64,000 bases of DNA from CAVORB01 sp963698495 (GCA_963698495.1 CAVORB010000031.1:58316-122315); one strand, 5' to 3'. Shown: positions 9,315 through 17,970, counted from the stretch's first letter. The notes: generated by a model not told the origin, from the sequence alone. Numbers and translations are program-made.

Positions 9315-10307
9315 GTGACCCATCCACCACGCAGTCGCTTTGCGCAGCCACCAAAGGTAAACAAGGATGACGGCAGCCCCCGGATGGTGGGGTTCGAGCT
9401 GGAGTTTTCCGGGATCACCCTGGACGACGCGGTCGCCGCGCTTCAGTCCTCGTTGGGCGGAACGCTCCAATCGGAATCGGCCGCCGAGCGGGTTCTTCGC
9501 GTCGATTCGCTGGGGGCGTTCAATGTCGAGCTCGACTGGGCTTACCTGAAGCGCAAAGCAGCGCAGAACGGCCCAGAAGACGAGGGTACCGATTGGATTG
9601 AACGCCTGAGTCAGGCGGCGGCCCTGGTGGTGCCCGTAGAAGTGGCCTGTCCTCCGATTCCGGTACTGGACCTCGCCAAGCTGGAGCCCATGGTCGCCGC
9701 ACTGCGCGAAGCCGGCGCGGTCGGGACCGAGGAGTCCTTGCTGGCCGCCTATGGCGTACACGTCAATCCGGAGATACCGCGTCTCGATGCCCTGACACTT
9801 GGTGCGTACTTGCGGGCCTTTGCCCTTCTGCAGTGGTGGCTCGTGGATGCCCACGCGGTCGATGCGACGCGCAAGGTGAGCCCCTACATCGACCTGTATC
9901 CGGAGTCCTACCTGAAACGGGTCCTGTCCGCTTCCCGGTCGACGATGGATGAGATTTTCGTCGCTTATCTGGAGCACAATCCGAGCCGGAACCGTGCCCT
10001 GGACCTGCTGCCGATGCTGGCGGAAATCGACGAAAAGCGTGTGCGCGGCGCGGTGGACGATCCCCGGATCAAGCCCAGGCCCACCTTCCACTATCGACTC
10101 CCGAACTGCCATATCGAGAGAAGGGACTGGTCACTCGCGGAGTCCTGGAACACCTGGTGCGTCGTGGAGCGGTTGGCCGATCGAGAGGATTACCTGGACG
10201 AGCTGGCCGCCGAATTCCGGGCGGCCGATCGGCCGATTCTGGGAGTGAGTCGCGGTGACTGGACGGAATTCGTGGACCGATGGTTGAAAGACCGAGAGTT
10301 GGTGTGA
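9315..10307 (+). CDS. Putative amidoligase (COOH-NH2 ligase, glutamine-synthetase fold)
   Basis: 330 residues from the GTG at 9315, which has GGAGG seven bases upstream. The open frame runs further up to 9102 but the added part is arginine-rich and non-homologous. 'RMVGFELEFSGI' is the N-terminal metal-binding ExE motif of the amidoligase family, and 'VEVACPPIPVLDLAKLEPMV' and 'GVHVNPEIP' are further family blocks. These enzymes are predicted to form amide bonds between small amines and peptide or cell-wall carboxylates. The end overlaps the class I amidotransferase gene by 28 bases, a known genomic partnership of this family. The substrate is unknown. Confidence 0.8.
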   Translation: MTHPPRSRFAQPPKVNKDDGSPRMVGFELEFSGITLDDAVAALQSSLGGTLQSESAAERVLRVDSLGAFNVELDWAYLKRKAAQNGPEDEGTDWIERLSQAAALVVPVEVACPPIPVLDLAKLEPMVAALREAGAVGTEESLLAAYGVHVNPEIPRLDALTLGAYLRAFALLQWWLVDAHAVDATRKVSPYIDLYPESYLKRVLSASRSTMDEIFVAYLEHNPSRNRALDLLPMLAEIDEKRVRGAVDDPRIKPRPTFHYRLPNCHIERRDWSLAESWNTWCVVERLADREDYLDELAAEFRAADRPILGVSRGDWTEFVDRWLKDRELV

Positions 10308-10945
10308 CAGGCAACGGCCGGCGCTGGTCGCCGAGCTGGTGGTGCACCTGGCTGGCGCTGCGACTGGCCGGCGCGGTTCCGGAGCGGATCAGCGTCCGGC
10401 ATGCCCCCAGTGGCAAGCCGCTGGACGCCTTGATCATCGGTGGCGGCAACGACATCGGCCCGGAGCACTACGGCGGCGATGTCGAAGCCAAGGTCAAGGC
10501 CGACCCGGAACGCGACCGGCTCGAGATCGCATGGATCCGCGACGCGCTGGAGAAAGACACCCCGCTACTCGGCATCTGTCGTGGTGCGCAGCTGATCAAT
10601 GTCGTGCTCGGCGGCACGCTGCATCAGGACATCCGCCCGTTGCGCAAGCACACCTACAACCGGCCTGGTTTGCTTCCGACCAAGCAGGTGCGGTTGGAAC
10701 CCGACTCCCTGGTCGCGCGGGTATGCGGGAGAGTCCATCTCCGGGTCAATAGCCTGCACCATCAGGCGATCAAGGAGCCCGGCGCCGATCTCCGGGTGGT
10801 GGGCCGCGACCTCGATCAGATCACGCAGGCGGTGGAGTGCACGACGGCCCGGGGGATCATCGGCGTGCAGTGGCACCCGGAATACCTCATCTATCTGCCG
10901 GCACAGCTCGCATTCTTCCGCTGGCTGGTGCGCGGCGCGGGATGA
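10280..10945 (+). CDS. Class I glutamine amidotransferase / gamma-glutamyl-GABA hydrolase-like (peptidase C26)
   Basis: 221 residues. The nucleophile Cys100 sits in 'GICRGAQLINVVLGGTL', 'LRVNSLHHQAIKEPG' follows, and the catalytic His and Glu sit in 'GVQWHPEYLIY'. In PuuD-type enzymes this triad hydrolyses gamma-glutamyl amides. Placed downstream of and overlapping an amidoligase, it probably hydrolyses the amidoligase product or supplies ammonia for it. Its stop overlaps the next start (ATGA, 10942-10945), so the operon is tightly coupled. The 'GGGNDIGPEHY' segment is the usual N-terminal loop. Confidence 0.85.
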   Translation: MVERPRVGVTGNGRRWSPSWWCTWLALRLAGAVPERISVRHAPSGKPLDALIIGGGNDIGPEHYGGDVEAKVKADPERDRLEIAWIRDALEKDTPLLGICRGAQLINVVLGGTLHQDIRPLRKHTYNRPGLLPTKQVRLEPDSLVARVCGRVHLRVNSLHHQAIKEPGADLRVVGRDLDQITQAVECTTARGIIGVQWHPEYLIYLPAQLAFFRWLVRGAG

Positions 10946-11373
10946 TCGCATCCTACCTGCTGCTCTTCGCTTCGGCGTTCCTTGCCGCGACCATTCTGCC
11001 CTTTTATTCCGAAGTGATGCTGTTCGCGCTGCTGCGCGAGGGCGGCGATCCCCTTGCGCTGGTGCTCGTCGCCACGCTCGGCAACACCCTCGGCGCCGTG
11101 GTCAACTGGGTGCTGGGCCGCTACCTGCTGCATTTCCAGGATCGGCGCTGGTTCTATTTCAGCCCGGCCCAGATCGAGACGGCCCAGGGGTGGTTCCAGC
11201 GCTACGGATTCTGGTCCCTGCTGCTGGCGTGGATGCCGGTCGGGGGCGATGCCCTGACTCTGATTGCCGGCATCATGAAGGTACGGATGTGGCTGTTCCT
11301 GCTGCTCGTCGGCACCGGCAAGGCACTACGCTACGTCTCGGTGGTCTATGTCGCTGCCTGGGCGCCGATCTGA
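10942..11373 (+). CDS. YqaA-like small VTT/DedA-family membrane protein
   Basis: 143 residues with about four hydrophobic segments. The motif 'ATLGNTLGAVVNWVLGRYL' and 'WMPVGGDALTLIAGIMKVRM' match the YqaA branch of the SNARE-associated (VTT) family. Known DedA proteins flip lipid carriers or support proton-motive-force-dependent export. The function of YqaA is not established. Start coupling to the amidotransferase stop ties it to the amidoligase operon, suggesting the amide product is envelope-associated (inference). Confidence 0.85.
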   Translation: MIASYLLLFASAFLAATILPFYSEVMLFALLREGGDPLALVLVATLGNTLGAVVNWVLGRYLLHFQDRRWFYFSPAQIETAQGWFQRYGFWSLLLAWMPVGGDALTLIAGIMKVRMWLFLLLVGTGKALRYVSVVYVAAWAPI

Positions 11374-11406
11374 TTGCCCGGGTGGGGCTATCGGGAGATT
11401 CCTCGC

Positions 11407-12153
11407 ATGGTACTGACTGAAAAGCAAAAGGCGCTATGTGACCGGCACGGATTCGATTTTTCCGGGCTGTCGGCGCTGTTTCTCAATTGCACGCTGAAAC
11501 CCAGCGGTCGCCTGTCGCACACTGAACGGCTCTTGGATGTCTCCAAGGCGATCATGGAGGCGAACGGCGTCGCGGTGGAGCTGCTGCGGCCGGTGGACTA
11601 CGATTTGCCGCCGGGTGTCTATCCCGACATGCGTGAGCACGGCTTCTCTCACGACGAATGGCCGGACATCTCCCAAAAGGTGATGGCCGCGAATATCCTG
11701 GTCGTCGGCACGCCGATCTGGCTCGGCGAGGAAAGCTCCGTGTGCCGCCGGCTGATCGAGCGGCTCTACGGCGAGTCCGGCAAGCTGAACGACCGCGGGC
11801 AGTACATCTACTACGGCCGGGTGGGCGGCTGCATCGTCACCGGCAACGAGGACGGCGCCAAGCACTGCGCCATGACCGTGCTCTACGCCCTGCAGCACCT
11901 GGGCTACAGCATTCCTCCGCAGGCCGATGCGGGATGGGTCGGCGAGGCCGGTCCGGGACCGTCCTATGCCGACGAGGGCTCCGGCGGCCCGCAGAACGAC
12001 TTCACCCAGCGCAATACCACCTTCATGACCTGGAACCTGCTTCACCTGGCCCGGTTGCTGCGCGATGCCGGCGGCATTCCCGCTCACGGCAATCAACGAA
12101 CCGAGTGGGATGCAGGTTGCCGCTTCGATCATCCAAATCCGGATTATCGGTAA
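11407..12153 (+). CDS. Flavodoxin-fold NAD(P)H-dependent FMN reductase family protein
   Basis: 248 residues from the ATG at 11407 with GGGAG upstream; the frame also opens at 11374. 'ALFLNCTLKPSGRLSHTERLL' is the phosphate-binding loop region for FMN. 'NILVVGTPIWLGEESSVCRRL' and 'GGCIVTGNEDGAKHC' are the second and third flavin-contact regions of the NADPH-dependent FMN reductase fold. It starts 33 bases after the YqaA gene in the same direction and probably ends the amidoligase operon. Its electron acceptor is unknown. Confidence 0.8.
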   Translation: MVLTEKQKALCDRHGFDFSGLSALFLNCTLKPSGRLSHTERLLDVSKAIMEANGVAVELLRPVDYDLPPGVYPDMREHGFSHDEWPDISQKVMAANILVVGTPIWLGEESSVCRRLIERLYGESGKLNDRGQYIYYGRVGGCIVTGNEDGAKHCAMTVLYALQHLGYSIPPQADAGWVGEAGPGPSYADEGSGGPQNDFTQRNTTFMTWNLLHLARLLRDAGGIPAHGNQRTEWDAGCRFDHPNPDYR

Positions 12154-12236
12154 GCGAACGCCGATTCATCGCGTTTACGCGTGTCTTCAGGGTCAGGACG
12201 GCGTTCTCGACAAGCCTTGCGGGATCAGGAGCAACA

Positions 12237-12461
12237 GTGCCTTACAACAATCTGAAAGACCTGCCGGAATCGGTCAGGCATGCATTGCCCAAGCATGCGC
12301 AGGAGATTTACTTGGCCGCGTTCAATAACGCCTGGGAGAACTACAAGGACGAGCAAGACAGGCGGGGCGATGCCTCGAGAGACGAGGTGGCCCATAAGGT
12401 GGCGTGGTCGGCCGTCAAGCAAAGCTATGAGAAAAAAGGGGAGACGTGGCAGAGGAAATGA
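12237..12461 (+). CDS. chaB: ChaB family protein
   Basis: 74 residues from the GTG at 12237 with AGGAG six bases upstream. 'MPYNNLKDLPESVRHALPKH' and 'AHKVAWSAVKQSYEKKGETW' are the ChaB family signatures. E. coli ChaB is a small putative regulator of the ChaA cation antiporter. Here no chaA is adjacent, but several cation exchangers lie within the same stress block. It is 83 bases after the flavodoxin gene and could share its transcript. Confidence 0.88.
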   Translation: MPYNNLKDLPESVRHALPKHAQEIYLAAFNNAWENYKDEQDRRGDASRDEVAHKVAWSAVKQSYEKKGETWQRK

Positions 12462-12515
12462 CCGCGGCACAGGGATGTGACGCCATGTTTAAGTGCGTAA
12501 GCGTTTGAACATGAA

Positions 12516-12545
12516 GCCACCCAAGAATCGCGCTTCTTGGGTGGC
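12516..12545. terminator. Strong hairpin downstream of chaB
   Basis: There is a 12-bp perfect stem GCCACCCAAGAA / TTCTTGGGTGGC with a TCGCGC loop. It has no T run, so it is either a factor-assisted terminator or a transcript-stabilising hairpin. Confidence 0.6.
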
Positions 12546-12547
12546 GT

Positions 12548-12579
12548 GCTGATGTTGGCCAGGATGGCCAATGATCAGC
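12548..12579. repeat. REP-like palindrome, copy A
   Basis: This 32-bp palindrome has outer arms GCTGATG / TGATCAGC and inner arms TTGGCC / GGCCAA around AGGAT. Copies with the same architecture and length occur at 23042-23073 and 50385-50416. It follows the chaB hairpin directly. The 275 bases from here to the next gene show nothing else clear. Confidence 0.75.
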
Positions 12580-12854
12580 GTCTGCGTAGAAGCGTTCCCG
12601 CCCGAGGAAATCCGTGATCTGTTCGTGCGATAGCCGGCGGGTTCTCCGAGCCTTCCCGATTCGGGTCTGGCCCGGCGGTTGAAGTGCACCCGGACGGGTA
12701 GATTTGCCCGCAAGGTGGTCATGACCGGAGATGCGCTACTCGGCGCATGACCGATGACGAGCTGGCGCGGTCTCTGCTAGCGAAAGCGGGTACGGGCGTT
12801 AGCCGAATGTGAGGTGATGCCCAGCAATGAGACCGTCTAGAATCGGAGCGCTTT

Positions 12855-13094
12855 ATGAGCGACAAGACAGAGAAACAATCCAAGATACAGGGCGAAGGTG
12901 ACAGGGAGGCCGCGCGCGAGTACAACGAGTCGACGCGGCAGTTCGTCGAGTCCGGCAAGGTCGAGGACGCCGCAGAGCGCGCCGGCGATCAGGACCCTGC
13001 CGAGGCCGAGCGCGCGGAGCGGGCCGGAATCGACCGGGCCAAGGAGAAGGACCCCGCCGTCCGTCGTGACTATCGAAAACCGGCCGATGACTGA
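12855..13094 (+). CDS. Small hydrophilic charged protein
   Basis: 79 residues with no hydrophobic segment and very rich in Glu, Asp, Arg and Ala ('EGDREAAREYNESTRQFVESG', 'DAAERAGDQDPAEAERAERAG'). Such proteins are common, uncharacterised and often stress-induced in Proteobacteria. The composition suggests an intrinsically disordered or helical soluble protein. The start ATG at 12855 follows AATCGGAGCG. I do not recognise a function. Confidence 0.65.
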   Translation: MSDKTEKQSKIQGEGDREAAREYNESTRQFVESGKVEDAAERAGDQDPAEAERAERAGIDRAKEKDPAVRRDYRKPADD

Positions 13095-13510
13095 GCGACA
13101 CGCCTTCCGCGGGCAGGGATGCCCGGCCGGGCCTTGCTAGGGTACGGCTGTTCTATCGGCGCGCATTCGCCGAGCCAGGGGAGGGGAGGACGTCAGATTT
13201 CCGCTCTGACCGCGTCTATCAATCCGAAGTAAGGAAAGACCCACACCGGATCCGCCTGGACTGCGTCGAGGGCGTCCTGCCAATGTCCGTGTATGGACTC
13301 CCCCTCATTTGCAAGCACTCCGTTCTTTGGTGGGTAGGTTCGACTGCTCACGTGTATCCGGCCTCTGATTAGTTTGGGCACCGTAGTTCCGATGCCGGGC
13401 CATGATGGGCTATTCGCGCGCCAGCTCCCAATCGCTTTCTCGTGCTTCTCGCACCTGGACATTCGCGGGTTCTGCCGGCGCCGGTTCGACCTGTTCACCA
13501 TCGTTCGGCT
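13095..13510. other. Spacer left of the IS110 element
   Basis: No confident gene. A minus-strand frame (13193-13501) ends with 'DPVWVFPYFGLIDAVRAEI', which looks protein-like and may be the tail of a gene cut by the IS110 element, but I cannot name a family. Confidence 0.35.
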
Positions 13511-14699
13511 TGCTTGGCAATCGTGGGTGATGGGCTCCTCTGTATGACTCCGTTAAGTCGTCTGTCGTTGGGGATCGGCGCCTCAGCAGGTCACCCGATC
13601 CGGTTGGTAATCGGTGCCGTTTCGCAACATGGCCCAGGCGATTCGCGCGGTCTTGTTGGCCAACGCGGCGGCAGCCACGTTGGGGTGGCGACGTGCCACC
13701 AAGGCGATGACCCATTGGCTTAACCGATCCTCTTTGTGCTTGGCCGTGCGGATCACCGCCCTGGCCCCATGAATCAGCAAGGTGCGCAGGTAGCTGTCGC
13801 CGCGCTTGCTGATCCCCAGCAGGCGGTCCTTTCCCCCGGAGCTGTGCTGCCTGGGTGTCAGCCCCAGGGCGGCGGACATCTGACGACCGTTGGCGAACTG
13901 CGCCCCATCGCCGACCGCCGCCACCAAGGCGGTCGCGGTGATCGGGCCGACGCCGCGCAATTGCTGAAGACGTTGTGCTGCAGGGTCTTCTTCGACGATC
14001 GTAGCGATCTCAGCATCGAGCTCGGCCACCCGCTCATCGAGTGCCCTGAGATCCTCCCAGAGCCCGTTGAGGAGTCGACGGAAGCGCCCACTGAGGCCGT
14101 TGTCCGGATCTTCCAGCCACCCAGGTATCGCCGCTCGCAGGTGGCAAAGCTGCAGCGGGGCAACCAGCCCGTATTCGCCGGCAAGGCCGCGGATCTGGTT
14201 TCCTTTGGACTTGCGCTGATCGAGCAGCTCCGCGCGAATCCGGTGAACCGCTTGGATGTCCTGTTGCTCGACACTTTTCACCGCCACGAAGCGCATACTC
14301 GGCCGGCTCATCGCCTCGCAGACGGCCTCCGCGTCGTTGGCGTCGTTCTTGTTGCTCTTCACATACGGCTTAACGAACTGCGGGGCGATCAGCTTAACCG
14401 TGAAGCCCTGCGCCTGCAGTTGACGCGCCCAATGGTGGGCACCGCTTGAGGCTTCCATCCCGATCTCGCAGCCCGGCTCCACCGTCTCGAGCAACACGTT
14501 CAGCCACCTCTTGCGTGAGAGCCGCCGACGCCACACCGGCTTCTCGTTGCGATCTACGCCGTGAACCTGAAACACATTCTTTGCCAAATCAACGCCAACA
14601 CGCATAAGCTTCATGGTGGACTCCTTCTCTCCGGTGACTGGTTTTCAACACTTCCAGTCTGGCACTTTGATGCCGTTGAGGGGAGGAGGAGTCCATCCC
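13510..14699 (-). mobile_element. IS110-family insertion sequence
   Basis: The element is defined by an intact DEDD transposase at 13583-14614. The right end lies near GGAGTCCATCCC (14688-14699), where the reading frame of the general-stress-like gene leaves its family homology. The left end is approximate. IS110 elements encode a bridge RNA in a non-coding flank. The 13510-13582 and 14615-14690 flanks are the places to look. Confidence 0.65.
13583..14614 (-). CDS. IS110-family transposase (DEDD/serine recombinase-like)
   Basis: 343 residues, intact. The N-terminal RuvC-like DEDD domain shows 'MRVGVDLAKNVFQVHGVD' with the first Asp, 'GMEASSGAHHW' with the Glu, and 'KNDANDAEAVCEA' with the paired Asp residues. 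The C-terminal transposase_20 domain shows 'LRGVGPITATALVAAVGD', 'AALGLTPRQHSSGGKDRLLGI' and 'KRGDSYLRTLLIHGARAV', the region with the catalytic serine. It is expected to be active. The promoter is not obvious. Confidence 0.93.
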   Translation of the reverse strand: MKLMRVGVDLAKNVFQVHGVDRNEKPVWRRRLSRKRWLNVLLETVEPGCEIGMEASSGAHHWARQLQAQGFTVKLIAPQFVKPYVKSNKNDANDAEAVCEAMSRPSMRFVAVKSVEQQDIQAVHRIRAELLDQRKSKGNQIRGLAGEYGLVAPLQLCHLRAAIPGWLEDPDNGLSGRFRRLLNGLWEDLRALDERVAELDAEIATIVEEDPAAQRLQQLRGVGPITATALVAAVGDGAQFANGRQMSAALGLTPRQHSSGGKDRLLGISKRGDSYLRTLLIHGARAVIRTAKHKEDRLSQWVIALVARRHPNVAAAALANKTARIAWAMLRNGTDYQPDRVTC

Positions 14700-15206
14700 A
14701 TTGCTCTCCTCGGCGGTGGTGACCAGCATCAGCAGATGCTCGCCCCGACCGAGGCGATCCCGGGTTTCCTCGAGCCGTTCCTCGGGTACGCCCATGCGAT
14801 GCACGGCGACCGTGAGCTGCGTGGCCGCCCCTGCACCGGCGAGCACGCCTCCCGTGAGCGCAGCGCCTCCCGCGGCACCGGCCAGCGCCTCGACCACGGG
14901 ACCTGCGGCCAAGATGGGACCGATGCCGGGCACGAGGAACATGCCCGCGGCGCCCGTCAATAAGCCCCATAGCCCGCCCCAGAAGGCGCCCATCTTGCCC
15001 CATCCCTTCATCCGCTCGCCGACGTTGCCGTAATAGACGCCGAGCGGATCGTCTCCGGATGAGCTTGCCTTCCCCAGCATGGAGACTCGATCCATGGGGA
15101 TGTCTTGCTCGACCAGGGCTTTCAGCCCTGACTCCGCGAGAGTCTCGTTCCGAAAGAAGGCCATGATGACCTGCCCGTCGGTCTCTCGCGTGCTCGCGTT
15201 GCTCAT
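14589..15206 (-). CDS. General stress protein 17M-like membrane-associated protein, 3' end replaced by IS110
   Basis: 205 codons. Residues 1-45 ('VIMAFFRNETLAESGLKALV', 'PMDRVSMLGKA') resemble the YflT/GSP17M-type stress domain. Residues 65-130 are a glycine/alanine-rich hydrophobic hairpin ('GAFWGGLWGLLTGAAGMFLV'). 'HRMGVPEERLEETRDRLGRGE' then follows. Homology ends near 'LLMLVTTAEES', and the last ~40 residues are translated IS110 sequence. The Bacillus homologue of the domain is a sigma-B stress protein. A near-perfect sigma-54 promoter sits 43 bases upstream. Confidence 0.75.
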   Translation of the reverse strand: MSNASTRETDGQVIMAFFRNETLAESGLKALVEQDIPMDRVSMLGKASSSGDDPLGVYYGNVGERMKGWGKMGAFWGGLWGLLTGAAGMFLVPGIGPILAAGPVVEALAGAAGGAALTGGVLAGAGAATQLTVAVHRMGVPEERLEETRDRLGRGEHLLMLVTTAEESNGMDSSSPQRHQSARLEVLKTSHRREGVHHEAYACWR

Positions 15207-15248
15207 GACTTCTTATCTCCATCGCCGCGACTCGTTCGAACAACGGGG

Positions 15249-15264
15249 TGCAAGCCGCGGGCCA
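15249..15264 (-). promoter_or_regulatory. Sigma-54 promoter of the GSP17M-like gene
   Basis: The minus strand reads TGGCCCGCGGCTTGCA. It matches TGGCACG-N4-TTGCW with a single mismatch and has exact GG-N10-GC spacing. The predicted start is about 15238 and the leader about 32 bases. Confidence 0.8.
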
Positions 15265-15461
15265 ACTCGCCGCCATGCCCACCCGCCCTTTGTTCGCGTC
15301 TGGACGTCCGGAAATCCTGCCAGGGTGGTCAAAGATCGGTGCCGGATGATGGTCACTCGTCCATGATCCCTCCAGCATCGGGTCGGGGAATTGCACCGCT
15401 CGATGGTGCATTGGAGCCAGTCGCTTGACTGGCGCGCCCTGCCGAGGCGTCCTCCGGCCCA

Positions 15462-15477
15462 TGGCATGTCCCTTGCC
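15462..15477 (+). promoter_or_regulatory. Sigma-54 promoter upstream of the CPA2 antiporter
   Basis: TGGCATGTCCCTTGCC has GG-N10-GC spacing and two mismatches to consensus. The next gene on this strand starts at 15752, so the leader would be about 260 bases. I see no protein gene in 15490-15751. The remainder of 15265-15751 shows no other recognisable feature. Confidence 0.6.
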
Positions 15478-15751
15478 TGCGCATTTGGTGGGAAGTGGGA
15501 ATGCGAGGAGGCGGGCGGGCCATGGTTGACCCGGCGCTCGCCCAGGAGTGTGGGGCTACAGATGATTTCGGGAACGAAATCCGGTCAACGAGGGGCGATC
15601 CGGTGACGGGTCGAGTTGGAGTCGGGTCCCCCCGCGCAAGGTTTCTACGCCTCTGCAGCCGCGTGGCCCTGGGGGCGGCGAGCTGATCCGTGTTCCGTGC
15701 CGGAAACCGATTCCCGTCTCAACGACCACCGCGACACGAAAGGATCTCCTG

Positions 15752-16978
15752 ATGGAGCTGCTCTATATCGTGCTGGTGCTGCTGTTCCTCACCCGCCTGT
15801 CGGGTGAGCTGGCCACGCGTTTCGGTCAACCGGTTCTCGTCGGCGAACTGCTCTCGGGAATCCTGCTTGGCCTGGTCGCGCACCAGTTCTCCGGTTCGTT
15901 GCCCGTGCTTGCGGCGCTGCCTGACAACGAGGTCTTCATCGCCCTGACGGACCTGGCGATCTTTTTCCTGATGCTGCTTGCGGGGGTCGAGATGTCCCCG
16001 CGTGAGCTCTCCGAGAACTCTCGCTCCGCGCTCTGGGTGGCCATCGGCGGGTTGGTGGTCCCGCTCGCGGGTGGCTTCGCGTTAGGGTGGGTGTTTCTGC
16101 CCGAATCCGAGTACCACCTCGCCCAGGTCCTGTTCCTCGCCACCGCGCTGGCGATCACGGCGGTCCCGGTCTCGGTGAAGGTGCTGATGGATCTCGGCAA
16201 GCTCGATTCGCGCGTCGGCAAGACCATCGTCTCCGCCGCGGTGTTCGATGACATCTTCAGTCTCGTCCTGTTGGCGGTGCTCACCGCGGTGATCAAGACC
16301 GGCACCTTGCCCGGTGTCGTCGAACTGGCGATGCTGCTCGGCAAGACCGTGGTCTTTTTCGTCGTGGCCAGCCTGATCGGGTACTACGTGTTTCCGTGGC
16401 TCGGGGAGAGGGTCAAACGCGTCCGGGCCGACGAGTTCGAGTTCAGCGCCCTGGTCATGGCCGCGCTGGCCTATGCCTTGCTCGCCGATGCCCTGGGTAT
16501 TCATTTCATCCTGGGGGCCTTCCTCGCCGGCCTGTTCTTCGTCCGAAAGACGATCGACGACGAGGTATATCAGTCCCTACGCGCGCGCCTCGGCACCTTC
16601 ACGTCCGGCTTTCTGGCGCCTCTGTTCTTCGCCTCCATCGGTCTGCATCTCGACGCCGCGGCCCTGTTTAACGTCCCGCTTTTCGTGTTTCTCCTGGTGC
16701 TGATCGCCGTGCTCGGAAAGTTGATCGGTGCCGGCCTGCCCGCCTATTGGTCCGGACTGAGTCGAAGGGATGCCTTGGGTGTCGGCGGGGGGATGAGCGC
16801 ACGCGGGGCCGTGGAGCTGATCATCGCCGACATCGCCTTGCGTGCCGGGCTGTTCAGCCAACCCGATCCGGCGCCGGATATCGTCAGCTACATGTTCTCC
16901 GCCGTCGTTCTCATGGCGCTGATTACCACGCTGCTGACACCGGTTGCGCTGCAACGGATCCTGGGTCCCCGCTCGTGA
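15752..16978 (+). CDS. Cation:proton antiporter (CPA2 family)
   Basis: 408 residues with about 12 hydrophobic segments and no C-terminal RCK or TrkA-N domain. 'ELATRFGQPVLVGELLSGILLG' is the first-helix signature. 'LFLATALAITAVPVSVKVLMDLG' and 'SAAVFDDIFSLVLLAVLTAV' contain the transport Asp pair region, and 'LGIHFILGAFLAGLFFVRKTI' also fits. It exchanges Na+ or K+ for protons across the inner membrane. The ATG follows AAAGGATCTCC. It fits the ion-homeostasis theme of the block. Confidence 0.92.
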   Translation: MELLYIVLVLLFLTRLSGELATRFGQPVLVGELLSGILLGLVAHQFSGSLPVLAALPDNEVFIALTDLAIFFLMLLAGVEMSPRELSENSRSALWVAIGGLVVPLAGGFALGWVFLPESEYHLAQVLFLATALAITAVPVSVKVLMDLGKLDSRVGKTIVSAAVFDDIFSLVLLAVLTAVIKTGTLPGVVELAMLLGKTVVFFVVASLIGYYVFPWLGERVKRVRADEFEFSALVMAALAYALLADALGIHFILGAFLAGLFFVRKTIDDEVYQSLRARLGTFTSGFLAPLFFASIGLHLDAAALFNVPLFVFLLVLIAVLGKLIGAGLPAYWSGLSRRDALGVGGGMSARGAVELIIADIALRAGLFSQPDPAPDIVSYMFSAVVLMALITTLLTPVALQRILGPRS

Positions 16979-17067
16979 GGGCAGTGCAACGTATGGCAGA
17001 CCGGCGCGCCCCCGCGGAGCGACCGATTTCCGCGGGAGGCGCGCCCTCCGGGGCCGCGCGAATCAGG

Positions 17068-17970
17068 TCAAGCTTTGTTCTTCCACGCCTTCCAGTAGCC
17101 GGCGAATTCGTCCGCCAGGCAGTCCGGCGCCTTTTCGTACAGCCGTTCGCCGAGACCCCGCGCCTCCGAGCGCAGCTCGCCCTGGCGGCGTTCGGCCAGG
17201 CAGGTGATGGTCCCTGTGTCCCCATCCAGGCCGCCCCCTTCTTCCTCGAGGACTTGGCGCAGGACCGCCAGGTCGTGATCGTCGCCGAGAAGATCTGAAA
17301 GCCGCTTGAGCTCATCGATTCTGGCTGACATCTGCTCCGGCCAGATACTGCGCAGCAGCCGGCAGTGGTACCAGTGGTCCTTGACCCGCTTGCGCCACTC
17401 GTGGAAACGCTCGTCCGTGGGCTTGCGATAGGCCTTGTCCATCGCCTTGCGGCCTGCGCCGTAGCTTCGTTCCAGGCCGGGTCGGATGGCCGCGAAACCG
17501 TCATGGGCCAAGCGCCAGGCACGGGTGCGATCCTCTACCTCCAGCAGGCTTTCGGCCGTCGCGCTGGCCATCTGCTCCAGGTCGACCGCCTCGTCGGCGA
17601 TACGGCGGCGACGTTCCTCCAGCGCTCCGCGCAGGGAGTTGAGTGAGCTGCACTCTCCGATACTGGAGAAACGCTCGGCCAGGGCATCGAAAGTCTCGAT
17701 CATGGCCTCGGCGTCACGCACCGAGGACAAGCGGTTCTTGGCATGGCGGAACCATTTGTTCTCTCTCTTGTAGCGGCTCTTGCCCAAGTCCTTCTTGACC
17801 AGCCGCAGGAGGCTGCGGATCTTCTTGAACGACTTGCGGGCATTGTGGATGCCGTCGTGAATATCGGGATTGTCGCCTGACAGCTCGGCCGCGGCCTTCG
17901 TCGATTGCTCGACGACGATGCGCCGCAGCCCCTCGGAGACGGTCTCTTTTCGCTTGAATCGATAGGGCAT
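17068..17970 (-). CDS. CHAD domain protein
   Basis: 300 residues covering one full CHAD (conserved histidine alpha-helical) domain. 'DIHDGIHNARKSFKKIRSLLRL' and 'ERFHEWRKRVKDHWYHCRLLR' hold the paired conserved His/Lys/Arg residues, and 'LSDLLGDDHDLAVLRQVLEEE' is the third block. CHAD domains bind polyphosphate and often localise to polyP granules. No CYTH domain is fused, as it often is. A sigma-54-like promoter lies about 60 bases upstream. Confidence 0.9.
   Translation of the reverse strand: MPYRFKRKETVSEGLRRIVVEQSTKAAAELSGDNPDIHDGIHNARKSFKKIRSLLRLVKKDLGKSRYKRENKWFRHAKNRLSSVRDAEAMIETFDALAERFSSIGECSSLNSLRGALEERRRRIADEAVDLEQMASATAESLLEVEDRTRAWRLAHDGFAAIRPGLERSYGAGRKAMDKAYRKPTDERFHEWRKRVKDHWYHCRLLRSIWPEQMSARIDELKRLSDLLGDDHDLAVLRQVLEEEGGGLDGDTGTITCLAERRQGELRSEARGLGERLYEKAPDCLADEFAGYWKAWKNKA

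Noticed and set aside
13193..13501. Minus-strand ORF ending 'DPVWVFPYFGLIDAVRAEI'
   Set aside because: The last 35 residues look protein-like, but the rest does not, and no start or family can be supported. Noted as a possible remnant only.
15391..15686. Plus-strand ORFs between the GSP17M-like and antiporter genes
   Set aside because: Short, overlapping and Arg/Gly-rich without family resemblance; they lie over or just after the 15462 promoter.
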